A stretch of 64,000 nucleotides of DNA from Marinicella algicola (GTDB lineage: Bacteria > Pseudomonadota > Gammaproteobacteria > Xanthomonadales > Marinicellaceae). The translations under genes were made by a program, and so were the position numbers. Below are positions 50,115-58,807 of this stretch, in pieces; position 1 is the stretch's first letter; each line of letters starts with the position of its first letter. The stretch is taken from the NCBI RefSeq assembly GCF_028401385.1, contig NZ_JAQOMR010000001.1:3884501-3948500 (forward strand), read 5' to 3'. Under the pieces are notes generated by a model. It searched no databases. It saw only the letters and a program-made list of their open reading frames with translations, and was not told where the DNA came from.

Positions 50115-50448
50115 CTAACCCGCCTGCAGGGCGAGGTTATAAAGGCCAGCACAGCGGCCGCCTGATGCGCAGAAGGCAAGAACCGGTCCTTCTGTTTCAT
50201 TGAGGATCGTCTTCAGCTTCGGCGCTTGGGTGATCGGCTGATGGCCGCCGCCGACCGGCACATAGTAGCAGGCGAGGCCTTCTGCCTTTGCCGCCTCTTC
50301 GATCTCGGCGAATTTTGGCTGAAAAAGCCCTCGCCGTCCGGCCGCATGCAGATGACGGCGGCGAAACCGGCTTTGCCACCTCCGCCATATCTTTGGCCTT
50401 GAGCTGGCCAGAGATGTGATAATTGCTGTTGATTGCGCGAGTCCGCAT
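50115..50448 (-). CDS. DUF442/TIGR01244-type phosphatase-like sulfurtransferase (two frameshifts)
   Basis: The start MRTRAINSNYHISGQLKAKD is typical of the DUF442 domain. With one G restored near 50373 and one T near 50327 the frame reads AGFAAVICMRPDGEGFFQPK, AEGLACYYVPVGGG and VLAFCASGGRCAGLYNLALQ. The C-x4-R loop resembles rhodanese and dual-specificity phosphatase active sites. About 111 residues. In other alphaproteobacteria this domain is fused to the persulfide dioxygenase in Blh; here it is a separate gene 34 bases downstream of the dioxygenase. The start at 50448 overlaps nothing. Confidence 0.82.
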
Positions 50449-50482
50449 GCCGGTTTCTTCCTGTTGCAGATGATGTCGAGCG

Positions 50483-51370
50483 TCAGAGCACGTTGATCGG
50501 CACTTTCAGCATCGGTCGCCCGTCACTGTCTTTAGGCACATCGCCGGCGCGCATGTTGACCTGCAGAGAGGGTAGGATCAGCCGCGGCATCGACAGCGTT
50601 GCATCGCGCTTTTCGCGCATCTCCACAAATTCATCCTCGCTGATACCGTCATGGAGGTGGATATTGTGGCGGCGTTCCTCGCCGACGCTGGTTTCCCATT
50701 TGATGTCGCGACCATTCGGGCCGTAATCATGGCACATGAACAGCCGCGTCTCTTCCGGTAGCGCCAGAACGCGCTGAGTGGAGCGGTAGAGCGTGCGGGC
50801 GTCACCGCCCGGAAAATCGGCACGCGCCGATCCGCCATCGGGCATGAACAGCGTATCGCCGACAAAGGCGGCATCACCGATTACGTGGGTCATGCAGGCG
50901 GGGGTGTGGCCGGGCGTGTGCATCACATGGGCCGTCAGTCCGCCGATTTCATAGCTGTCGCCATCGCTAAACAGACGGTCGAACTGCGAGCCATCGCGCT
51001 GGAACTCAGTGCCTTCGTTGAACACCTTGCCGAACGTATCCTGCACGGCCACGATATTCTCGCCAATGCCAAGCAGGCCGCCAAGCTGTTCCTGAATATA
51101 GGGCGCTGCGGAAAGGTGGTCGGCGTGGACATGGGTTTCGATCAGCCATTCCAGCCGCCAGCCATTGTCCCTGATCATCCCGATCATCCGGTCGGCGCTT
51201 GCATGGGAAAGGCGTCCGGCGGGGTAGTCGATGTCCATCACACTGTCGATGATCGCGCAGGCATCAGAAGCCGGATCGTGCACGATGTAGGAGATTGTGT
51301 TGGTGGCGGGGTCGAAGAAGCCGTGGACTTCAGGCCTGATAGCAGGGTCGGGCGAAAATGGCAGGGACAT
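50483..51370 (-). CDS. Persulfide dioxygenase, ETHE1/Blh-like metallo-beta-lactamase-fold enzyme
   Basis: The 295-residue protein keeps the iron site motif THVHADH, then HTPGHTPACMTHVIGD and VGDTLFMPDGGSARADFPGG, and the late ligand region MCHDYGPNGRD. The Arg and Asp of GGSARADF mark persulfide dioxygenases rather than glyoxalase II. It oxidises glutathione persulfide to sulfite with O2. GGAG lies before the ATG at 51370. It is transcribed with the DUF442 gene from a promoter that shares a 25-base element with the rhodanese gene at 1.5 kb. No frameshift. Confidence 0.9.
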   Translation of the reverse strand: MSLPFSPDPAIRPEVHGFFDPATNTISYIVHDPASDACAIIDSVMDIDYPAGRLSHASADRMIGMIRDNGWRLEWLIETHVHADHLSAAPYIQEQLGGLLGIGENIVAVQDTFGKVFNEGTEFQRDGSQFDRLFSDGDSYEIGGLTAHVMHTPGHTPACMTHVIGDAAFVGDTLFMPDGGSARADFPGGDARTLYRSTQRVLALPEETRLFMCHDYGPNGRDIKWETSVGEERRHNIHLHDGISEDEFVEMREKRDATLSMPRLILPSLQVNMRAGDVPKDSDGRPMLKVPINVL

Positions 51371-51404
51371 GTCCGGTCTCCTCGGGAATGGTTCGGAGTT
51401 CGAG

Positions 51405-51433
51405 ATTACAGTACGTATATACGAAACTATGAA
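51405..51433 (-). promoter_or_regulatory. Predicted promoter of the persulfide dioxygenase operon with shared operator-like spacer
   Basis: On the minus strand TTCATA (51433-51428), 17 bases and TGTAAT (51410-51405) form a promoter 34 bases before the ATG. The spacer shares GTTTCGTA and ATA-G with the rhodanese promoter. It also includes the palindrome CGTATATACG (51414-51423), a likely repressor contact. Confidence 0.6.
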
Positions 51434-51505
51434 ATTAATATGGCAAAAACACACGGCGGCAAGCCGGGTGCTGGGTTTTGTTCGGTTTCTCGGTGGAAGA
51501 AGCGT

Positions 51506-51528
51506 GGCGGCAAGATGGTGTTGCCGCC
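51506..51528 (-). terminator. Hairpin after the GH13 gene
   Basis: GGCGGCAA (51506-51513) and TTGCCGCC (51521-51528) form a perfect 8-bp stem. On the minus strand it follows the GH13 stop by 11 bases and leads into CGCTTCTT. It lacks a strong T-tract. Confidence 0.55.
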
Positions 51529-51539
51529 GCAGCAAGCGC

Positions 51540-53309
51540 CTATCTCTTGTTGGTGATCCACCGGCACTGGTAGGGCGCAAAGGTGATCTTGGCATCGCTG
51601 GCCGTCTCGCCGGAAATCAGGTCGACCCAGTTCTCTCCACCGATCAGGTTCAGCGCCATCGCCGGAATCTCGAGTGTCTCGTTGGTAACATTGTTGATCG
51701 CGAAAATGCTCTGGGTACGATCGACGCTCTGGCGCCAGAAGCCGAACAGCTTTTCTCCCAGATGCAGGGTGAACTGGGTCGCATTCGGGTGAAAGGCGGG
51801 TTGTTTGGTGCGAATGCCGATACGTTCACGCATGGCATTGAAAACCCTGGCATGCTGCGTGGTTTCGTCGGCAAGCGCTTCTTGCAGCGCATCATAATTC
51901 CAGCGATGGCGGTTTATTGCGCGGTTATGGCCGGACTTTTCGACGCCCTCATAGTCGTTGCTGGTGGCCAGCAGCGAGTGGATATAAAAGGCCGGAATGC
52001 CTTCCAGCGCCATGGCGATCGTCTGGCTGCAGAGGAAGCGGGCGATGTTGTGTCTCGTCCTCGCCGTTGACCGTACCTTTCAGCGCATCGAACAGCGCGA
52101 CATTCATCTCGTAGGGCCGCATTGAGCCGTCGGAAAGCTGACGCATGGAGATCCGGCCGCCAAAGCCTTTAACCGTTTCGACCATCTGCATGATGGCCTC
52201 GTCGGACAGCAGGCTTTCAGCGGGTCTGAGGCCGATGCCGTCATGCGAGGCGGTAAAGTTGAAATAGGCACAGCCCATCTGTGCCGGGGGCATCGCCATC
52301 TGCCAAGCATTGAGGAATTGTGAGGTTCCCGTCAAAAGCGCGTGCACGATCAGCGGCGGCAGTGAGAAATTGTAGATCATGTGGGCTTCGTTGCGATTGC
52401 CGAAATAGCTCAGATTTTCGATATTCGGCACATTCGTCTCGGTAATGAGAACGATGCTTTCTTCGCTGTAATCGGCCAGAAGCCGCATCAGCCGGATGAT
52501 CTCGTGGGTCTGGGGCAGGTGGATGCAGGAGGTGCCGATTTCCTTCCAGATGAAGGCGCAGGCGTCGAGCCTGATGGTACGCACGCCACTATTGATATGG
52601 AACCGCATGATTCGCAAAAATTCGAGCAGCACTTCCGGGTTGGAAAAGTCGAAATCCACCTGATCGTGGCTGAACGTGCACCAGACATGCTGTTCGCCTT
52701 CGGCGGTCTCCACCTTGCGCAGCAGCGGATGGGCGCGCGGCCTGACAACCGAGGAAAGGTCGTCTTCCGGTGAGGCGGTGAAGAAGAAATCCTTGTAGGG
52801 TTCATGGCCCATGCGGAATTCATTGAACCAGCTGCTCTGACTGGAACAGTGGTTGAGCACCAGATCCGACATCAGCCGGAACTCGCGGCTGATGCGCTCT
52901 ATGTCCTCCCAGCCGCCAAGGCCGCTGTCGACCGCCCGGTAGTCGGTGATCGCAAAACCGTCATCGGAAGTATAGGGGAAATAGGGCAGGATATGCACGC
53001 CCTTGATGACACCCTTCAGGTTTTCGTTGACGAAATCCTGAAGCAGCGAGAGCGGCTTGTGTTCCCCGTCGATAATCGAATTGCCGTAGGTGATGACATA
53101 GGTGTTGTCGGCGCTCCACATATTGTTGCCGGCAACGCGGCCGCGCTTGCGCGGAACCGCGCCGTCGCTCCAGAAGGCTTCGATGATCTGCCGCGTCAGT
53201 GCGCGCGAGTCTTTTTCGGATAGATGCTCTCGAGATGGAGCCTGATGCTCTCCCGCAGCCGCCTGGAAATCACCATGCTTTTTTGCGGCGTCTCAGAAAT
53301 TGTTGTCAT
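51540..53309 (-). CDS. GH13 sugar phosphorylase, sucrose/glucosylglycerate phosphorylase type (two frameshifts)
   Basis: Catalytic residues of GH13 are visible: nucleophile Asp in TIRLDACAFIWKEIG, acid/base Glu in VLITETNVPN and the third Asp in TASHDGIGLRPAE. VHILPYFPYTSDDGF near the start matches GH13_18 phosphorylases, which split sucrose, glucosylglycerate or glucosylglycerol with phosphate. One base is missing near 53213 (restoring YPKKDSRALTRQII) and one near 52045 (restoring LCSQTIAMALEG). About 590 residues. ATG 53309 follows AAGGA. A weak GGAAC-like box lies upstream. No transporter or kinase for the sugar is adjacent, so the substrate remains open. Confidence 0.82.
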
Positions 53310-53631
53310 TCTGGTCCTTCTTTCCCCACACGCCAGAGGTTAGCATGTCGGTTCCGATTGGCAATCGTCTATCCAGAGCAATTCTTGGCTTTTTGTTGCA
53401 CTGCCGCATCACAGCGTCTCAACCGCCCATCCTTGATGACGCGCCACATCCCAGCGTCGGCGTCTTGCATTCCGGCGTATTCTGGTCGTATTGCAGTAGT
53501 CTTTTCGCTATTGTTTTGATTTCGTCTGTGTTGTGGTTATGATAAAGCTGAAGCGGCAAGATATATATTACATATCTCGATATTCTAATTTATATCAATG
53601 TTATTTGATGGTCTAATTTAAAGGTTTTTTC
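53310..53631. other. AT-rich intergenic region upstream of the ArsR-like gene
   Basis: No gene is supported in these 322 bases. The right half is strongly AT-rich and holds the palindrome listed at 53559-53577. Both flanking genes face away from the region, so it should hold two promoters. Confidence 0.55.
53559..53577. promoter_or_regulatory. Candidate operator palindrome
   Basis: AGATAT (53559-53564), 7 bases, ATATCT (53572-53577) is a perfect inverted repeat 55 bases before the ArsR-like start. Its form suits a winged-helix dimer, probably autoregulation. Confidence 0.45.
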
Positions 53632-53980
53632 ATGAACGTTTCTCATCAGAACATGGTGACTCTCGGCCGTGGGGTCGAGATCTGACGCGCGATTTGACCT
53701 CATGGCCGGGGCTCTCGCGTCCCTTGCCAGCGATGAGGGTGTCAAGGTCGTCAAAGCCCTGCAGGTTAGCAGGCAGACATGTCTGGGCCTTTGCCGTGTT
53801 ACCGGGCTTTCCGTTTGTCAGGTTGGTTCGGCGACGGCCTTGCTCGTGCGGCGCGGCCTCGTTGGCGTCAGGCGGCATGATGCTGAGACGTTCTACGAAC
53901 TGGCTTATCCGCGCATTGGTGACCTTGTTGATTTTGCCGAGGAACTGGCCTTGTCGGTGCGGCTGAAGGCGGCTTTGTAA
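53632..53980 (+). CDS. ArsR-like winged-helix regulator (one frameshift)
   Basis: ATG 53632 starts MNVSHQNMVTLGRGVE. One extra base at 53679-53684 breaks the frame, which continues DARFDLMAGALASLASDE. The middle reads QTCLGLCRVTGLSVCQVGSA, and RRGLVGVRRHDAETFYELA looks like the wing. About 115 residues. The fold resembles ArsR/SmtB regulators, and several cysteines lie in the DNA-recognition region, so a thiol or metal ligand is possible. It sits 2.3 kb from the persulfide dioxygenase operon, but a regulatory link is only a guess. Homology is weak. Confidence 0.55.
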
Positions 53981-54153
53981 GCGGCTTTCTCCGGTTTGTT
54001 CCCGGCGAACGGGCCGCGCAGCCGGTGAACCGAAATTTTCTTGGAAAATCGGGAAATTGCCGCTGGACTTGAAAAAACAAAATGCTATAAACGCGCTCAT
54101 TCGCGGGTCCGCTCCGGCAGCCGGCGAAGGTGCTTTTTGTCTCAAGAGCGCCT

Positions 54154-54229
54154 GCCCAGATAGCTCAGTTGGTAGAGCAGCGGATTGAAAATCCGCGTGT
54201 CCGTGGTTCGAATCCGCGTCTGGGCACCA
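54154..54229 (+). tRNA. tRNA-Phe (GAA)
   Basis: The 76-base gene folds as a full cloverleaf: acceptor GCCCAGA with TCTGGGC, D loop AGCTCAGTTGGTAGAGC, anticodon loop TTGAAAA with GAA, T loop GGTTCGAATCC and an encoded CCA end. An 8-bp perfect hairpin TAAACCCA/TGGGTTTA follows at 54232-54248. The 3' end lies 16 bases from an integrase remnant, so it was probably an integration site. Confidence 0.97.
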
Positions 54230-54245
54230 CTTAAACCCATTGGGT

Positions 54246-55164
54246 TTAGTAATCTTTTTCATTTTGGCCTGCCTTCGTTTCTTCCTGTTTGACAGTTTTC
54301 GTTTTGCGTCTGTTCACTTCGGCTTCGAAATCGGCCATGGCGGCAGCGGTCTGTTTCCGCATGTCAGCGCGCCTCGAATAGTGCCGTGCCGTTCCATGGC
54401 TTCGGTATTCTGTCCGAGCACGAGCTGGATGGTCGCCATGAGGCGCGAAAGCCGGCCGTGGTCCATGGTCGTCCGTAGCTGTTGGCGCAAAGCGTGATGG
54501 CGTCGTGTTTCGGCTGGTTGGTCATTACCTGCGCCACATCGGGCAACAAGGGGAGGGCGACGGCTACTCCGGTCTTTCCGCGTCTGGTGATGATCTCGCC
54601 ATTCGAAAGGGCAGACCGGGGCAGCTTGAGCGCGTCCTGCGGATCGAGGCCGTAATAAATCATCAGCATTACCGGAGGCAGCATATGCGCCGGAATAGCC
54701 TCTATGACGGCTTCACGCTCAAAGTCTGCCCACGGTCTGTTTGCCTGCGGGGCATCCTTCGGGCGCGGTTTTCACATAATTCCCCAGCGAATGCCCAACT
54801 TGGTTGCTGCCTTGTCTCGTATCTTGCGCACCAGAGGCGGCGTGAAGCGCTTCAGCGGTGTGCCTGCGATGCTCTTCAGGTAGTCAAAGCAGCGCTGATA
54901 ATCGGCCTGTGTGCGCGGGGCCAGGTCTTTGAACTTGTCGCTGGCATGGTAGCGTTTAATGAACAGGCCAAGCGTACCGGGCTTGGCCTGTTCCGAACTC
55001 TTCACCAGTTCGTTGATGCGGTAGCACTCTGTATAATACGCGACCGAGTAGAGCGGGCACTTCTCGAGGTCCATCGGTTCACGTGTTTTGCGATGGTAGC
55101 ACCGCCATTTGCCCTTGCGGTCCTTGAATATCTTGAAACCGCGAGGGTTCTTCCTGTCTGCCAT
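54246..55164 (-). pseudogene. Tyrosine recombinase (integrase) remnant next to tRNA-Phe
   Basis: The N-terminal core-binding part is readable from MADRKNPRGFKIFKDRKGKW to TPLKRFTPPLVRKIRDKA (55164-54780). After a deletion of roughly 25 residues it resumes DAPQANRPWADFEREAVIEA, then LPPVMLMIYYGLDPQDALKL and TRRGKTGVAVALPLLPDVAQ. The block with catalytic Arg-His-x-x-Arg is missing. The end reads MATIQLVLGQNTEAMERH, then RKQTAAAMADFEAEVNRRK, to a stop at 54246, with the region of the Tyr disturbed. Deletions of this size cannot be sequencing slips, so it is a genuine pseudogene. It began the island integrated at the tRNA. Confidence 0.8.
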
Positions 55165-55167
55165 CAA

Positions 55168-55374
55168 TCACTCCAGCTTGGAAAGAATGTCATCGTCGGT
55201 ATCGACGCATCCGGCTTTCTTGCTCTCGAGCCAACGGCCGAGATCTGATCGGTCGTAGCGAATGGTGCCGTCTCCAAAGGCAACCGGAGCCACCGGGCAG
55301 CACACCGGAAAGCGTTTGATTGCGAGGCCGCAATATCGGGCGGCGATTGAAGACGTTGCGTGGGCTAACGCCAC
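55168..55374 (-). CDS. AlpA/excisionase-like small DNA-binding protein
   Basis: A GTG at 55374 gives 68 residues: MALAHATSSIAARYCGLAIK, then RFPVCCPVAPVAFGDGTIRY and DRSDLGRWLESKKAG. This is the short helix-turn-helix form that precedes rhizobial tRNA-linked integrases and directs excision. Its TGA lies 3 bases before the integrase ATG, so they were an operon. As the integrase is dead, this gene is probably a relic, although its frame is intact. Confidence 0.65.
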   Translation of the reverse strand: MALAHATSSIAARYCGLAIKRFPVCCPVAPVAFGDGTIRYDRSDLGRWLESKKAGCVDTDDDILSKLE

Positions 55375-55952
55375 ACGAATACATCTGCAAAATCTGGACT
55401 TCTGAACCCCAACGTTTCAAACTTAATCCGATCCATCAAATGCCGGGACTGAACACCTAGGGAAAGAAAGGGTTGATAGGTCAGGAGTGGCAAAGATAAT
55501 GGACCATCTTCGCGCCAGCTTGCTGGCGGCGGAGATGCGTCCAACGGACGCAGCCGCTTCTGACCTGTCAAGGAGCCTTGAGATTCCAACGCATCGAACG
55601 CTTCCGTTAAGCTGCCGGGGCCCGTGACCCCGGCAGCCGGAAGCGAGAGAGAGCAGATTTTTGGTCGCCGAAGGCGGAGAAGCAAAAATCAGAGCGTTGG
55701 AGAAGGCTCAGTACCCTTTGTTTCCCCTGTGCCCGCGCCCATTGGACAAGACGAACGCCTGGTCGTTGCTTGGGCCTGTTCTGATAAGGCCAACTTACCC
55801 TGAGAACGTCGGGGCCCACACCAAGAACCAGTCCAGACACACCGTTTTCTCCGGGGCCGAGAGTGCTCAGGTACGCCGGGTTCAATAGATCATCTTCCTG
55901 TATCTTGATTGGGACCCGCATGCCTGTGTCTGTTGTGCCACTATCCGTGGGA
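55375..55952. other. Gene-free island segment with strong secondary structure
   Basis: No gene is supported. A 104-codon frame on the minus strand (55921 to 55607) begins MRVPIKIQEDDLLNPAYLST but has no recognised domain and ends inside a hairpin. The stretch 55473-55690 is listed separately. The rest (55691-55952) is GC-rich, with a further small hairpin TTGGGCC/GGCCAA at about 55769-55792. Confidence 0.5.
55473..55690. repeat. Multi-stem structured element
   Basis: Four stems lie in 218 bases. A 12-bp outer stem (55473-55484 with 55560-55571, one G.T pair) encloses two perfect hairpins: CGCCAGC/GCTGGCG (55513-55528) and TGCGTCC/GGACGCA (55536-55552). Next, CGCTTCCG plus GCTGCCGGGG (55599-55620) pair with CCCCGGCAGC plus CGGAAGCG (55628-55645), 18 bp with a TTAA bulge. 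Last, GATTTTTG (55656-55663) pairs with CAAAAATC (55683-55690) around an inner CGCC/GGCG. No T-tract marks these as terminators. It could be a structured RNA, a palindromic mobile relic or an origin-like site. Confidence 0.7.
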
Positions 55953-56509
55953 TCACGCCAGGACCCTGGCCACAAGACTGCGGTCATTGTCATAGACGAT
56001 CGATTGCGGCACGGCCCCGAAGAACGCAAACGCATGGACGTGGCCATCAACCCAGGCCTCGGCTACCGCCGCGGGATAAGCCCGCACATAGCAGCCGTCC
56101 CTATGCGGAAGGTCGAGCACGAAAAACCGGGCTTTCTGTTCCACGCCGCCGATCACGACAGTCGCCTCACCGAAATCAGCCTGCGCATGGCCGGGCGGAT
56201 GAGAAAGCGGCACGAACACTTCCTGACGGCGCTGTTCCCGTTCGCGGATATAGTCCTTGATGATCGTATAGTCGCCGGTGAGCCCGCACTCGTCATGAAG
56301 CCGGTCGAAACGAACGCATCCAGCTTCGGGCGCCGGACTGGTGATCGTCGCTGATAGCCAGGAGGCGTCGAATATGTCAGCATCTTTGCTACGCTGTCGC
56401 GGGATATGTTGAAGTGTTTGGCTGCCTGACGTCGGCTCATGCCTTCCGAGACGGCCAGACGAACCTTCAGATAAAGATCCACGGTGTAAATCCTCTGTCC
56501 CTCCTGCAC
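55953..56509 (-). pseudogene. istA: IS21-family transposase IstA remnant
   Basis: The N-terminal helix-turn-helix is readable from VDLYLKVRLAVSEGMSRR and QAAKHFNISRDSVAKML. After an internal deletion it resumes CGLTGDYTIIKDYIRERE, then VFVPLSHPPGHAQADFGEA (an Asp of the DDE core) and AYPAAVAEAWVDGHVHAFAF, ending VYDNDRSLVARVLA. About the last 60% of IstA and all of IstB are missing. It is a dead IS21 relic; the right end lies near 56509. No terminal inverted repeats could be fixed. Confidence 0.85.
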
Positions 56510-56674
56510 TCATTGCGTCACACGATGGAAGGTCGGCTCATTGATGCCGGTGTGGAAGTGTTTGACCGCAACCTTTTACTCGGGCATTCAAAGGGCAACA
56601 TGAGTGAGCGCTACCGAGGGGGCGAAGCGAGGCTAAAGGCGGCTGAGCGGACACTTAAGAGAATCCAGAGCTGA
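56507..56674 (+). pseudogene. C-terminal fragment of a second tyrosine recombinase
   Basis: The frame reads HSLRHTMEGRLIDAGVEVFD, then LLLGHSKGNMSERYRGGEAR and a helical end to TGA at 56672. H-x-L-R-H, the second conserved His and the catalytic Tyr of phage integrases are visible, but everything before them is missing where the IS21 remnant begins. Orientation is opposite to the tRNA-linked integrase, so this is another element. The IS21 insertion or a deletion cut it. Confidence 0.78.
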
Positions 56675-56852
56675 CAAGGCTTGCTCATGGACTGGTCAAG
56701 AACAGAGGTGGTCTTGGAAACCAAATTCCGAAATACCGGAGACGGATCAAGGAAAAGAGCCTTCAGAGCCGCCGCTTGCGACATCACGCAAGCGCCCCTC
56801 AAATCAGCAAATCAAAAGAGCTAAAGTCTCCTGAAATCCGAACTGCATCCTT

Positions 56853-58435
56853 TCAAACCGTTGGGGAGTAGCTCACTTCATTTTCAATAAACTGCGTCAC
56901 AAAGGTCTCCGACAAAACCGGTTTGCTAAAGAGCCACCCCTGCGCTGTCAGGCCCGGGCGCATGGCTCTCAGGCGGCTGGCCTGCGCTTCAGTCTCCACC
57001 CCTCGCAGATCACATTGACGTCCAGTGTCGACACCAGGTCAAGTATCTTGTTCACAATGGTACTGGCAGCAGTCTCCTGATCAAGAGCCTGAATAAACAT
57101 ACGATCTATCTTGATCCCGGAGATCGGAAGCTCCGATATATAGGACAGGCTTGAATATCCAGTACCGAAATCATCGATGAAAATCTGGTATCCGCAGTCG
57201 CGAAAAAGCGCCATCGAGGAAGTCAGCGCCTCATGGTTGGCGGTTGAACGCTCGGTCAGCTCGAGCGCCACTTGCCGAGGAGAAAGTCCCCGGCGCGCCG
57301 TCTCATTCTGCATGAACGCAAGGAAGGAGGGGTCGAGGAGATCGCTCGCGATGATGTTGATACTGATATAGAAATCCGGCCTCTCCTGCAGAACATCCTG
57401 CATCGAGGAAAGGGCCATAGCGACAACTTTACGCGTGATTGTGTTCCCAATGCCCATTTCTTCGGCCGCGCCGATGAACATGTCGGGATAGACCCATCCA
57501 CCAGCATCATCGATCAAACGGACTAGTGCTTCTGCACCGGTGAGCTCTCCGGTGTCCAGTTTGAAGAACGGTTGATAGACCACGGCCAGGCGGTTCGCCT
57601 TTATCGCGCGTTTCAGCTTTTGCCGCCATGACAAGCGATGATTATGATACCACAGGCAGAAACCGCCGATTACGCCGCCGCACGCCGCCCCGGCAAACAG
57701 AAATACTGCAAACTGAAAAGCATTTGTCCGGCCTATCGCTGAAGACGAATACCGGGCGACCAGGCATATGTCGTAGGTATCGCTACAACGCGAATAATAG
57801 CGATCATGATTAAGCAAAAAGCCAGCGTCAGGTTGCCCCAACCGCTCCACTAAACCGCGTGTTTCACCAAAACTTTGAAAGACATAGTCCCCGTCATGGG
57901 TCACGACCAAAGCACTGAAGCCGTCACGATTTGGCTCAATCGCTTCAAATGCTGCAGGGTCGGTAAACACCGCCGTCTGACCATGGGCGGCAATATCCAC
58001 GGGTATCCCGATCGGCAACACGCCGACTGTCGCTCTCCAGAAGACCGTTCCATTCAGCATATCCCCACGAGCTGGTTGAGGTAGCCTGCGTGCGGGAATA
58101 AAGAACCCAAACATGGCTGAGCATATCAAGTTCCCATGCACGATACGGCCAACATCGCCCAGATAATCCGAGCGAAAGGCATAATCACGCATCATCGCAA
58201 GATCGGTTTCGGAGCATAAGATATTGGATGTTTCATTCAGCAGCCGAATAGCGTCGGTGCCGTCGGCGGCAATCGACACAGACCGATCGTATATTTTTTC
58301 TCCGTATTGAAAAACCAATTGGTTTGCGCTTCTTGTAAGCGCAACAAACTGAGCCGCAAATGTGAGAATTCCGCCCAGAATAATGCAAACGGCCAGAAAG
58401 GTTAGGTCCCGTCGTGATAGCCGTATTGCGTTCAA
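56853..58435 (-). CDS. CSS-motif EAL-domain cyclic-di-GMP phosphodiesterase (one frameshift)
   Basis: Two membrane helices (residues about 8-30 and 240-262) flank a periplasmic CSS domain with the motif ICSAM. The EAL domain starts near residue 280: GAEALVRLIDD, FYISINIIASDLLD, ALELTERS, IDDFGTGYSSLSYI, ISGIKIDRMFI. One G is missing near 57001. The restored end is CEGVETEAQASRLRAM, GWLFSKPVLSETFV and a stop at 56853. About 528 residues. All metal-binding residues seem present, so active hydrolysis of c-di-GMP, controlled by periplasmic disulfide state, is expected. Confidence 0.9.
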
Positions 58436-58807
58436 GCGCGCCTCCCACCCACCTATTCCTATAGAATGGCCTAAAATTTTAGAAAAAACATATAGATATT
58501 CCTCTGACTTGAGAATTATTAAATATCGCTATGGTCGCAGGCGGAAGCCGAAAGCTTCATTTCGAAGGCTATGCTCTCGGGTTATTTCCAGACTTGCTGG
58601 CGCGACATACCGGCCTCCGTCTCGGAGAACCAGACAGGTGACAAAGGCGTCAAGCTTGGGGCGACGCACCGCTGCCTGCCCGCCATCGTGATCAGAGCCG
58701 GAAAATCCAACATCCGGCGGTTCAAAGAATGGGGCAGCGCAGTTATCATTTATCAGCTTGCCGGAACGGACAGGTAAATGCCTTGCCCGCTCCGGTTTCG
58801 TGCTGAA
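58436..58807. other. Intergenic region between the EAL gene and kduD
   Basis: No gene is supported in these 372 bases. An imperfect hairpin at about 58765-58798 (CCGGAAC...GCTCCGG) may end kduD transcription on the minus strand. The part near 58450-58530 is AT-rich and should hold the EAL gene promoter. Confidence 0.5.

Noticed and set aside
55607..55921. Possible 104-codon gene on the minus strand in the island
   Set aside because: It has no family match that I recognise and no ribosome-binding site. Its 3' end lies inside the 18-bp hairpin, so the structured DNA explains the sequence better.
54154..58800. Right attachment site (copy of the tRNA-Phe 3' end)
   Set aside because: I looked on both strands for a copy of the T-arm and acceptor end and saw none in this range. 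The island boundary on the right remains unknown.
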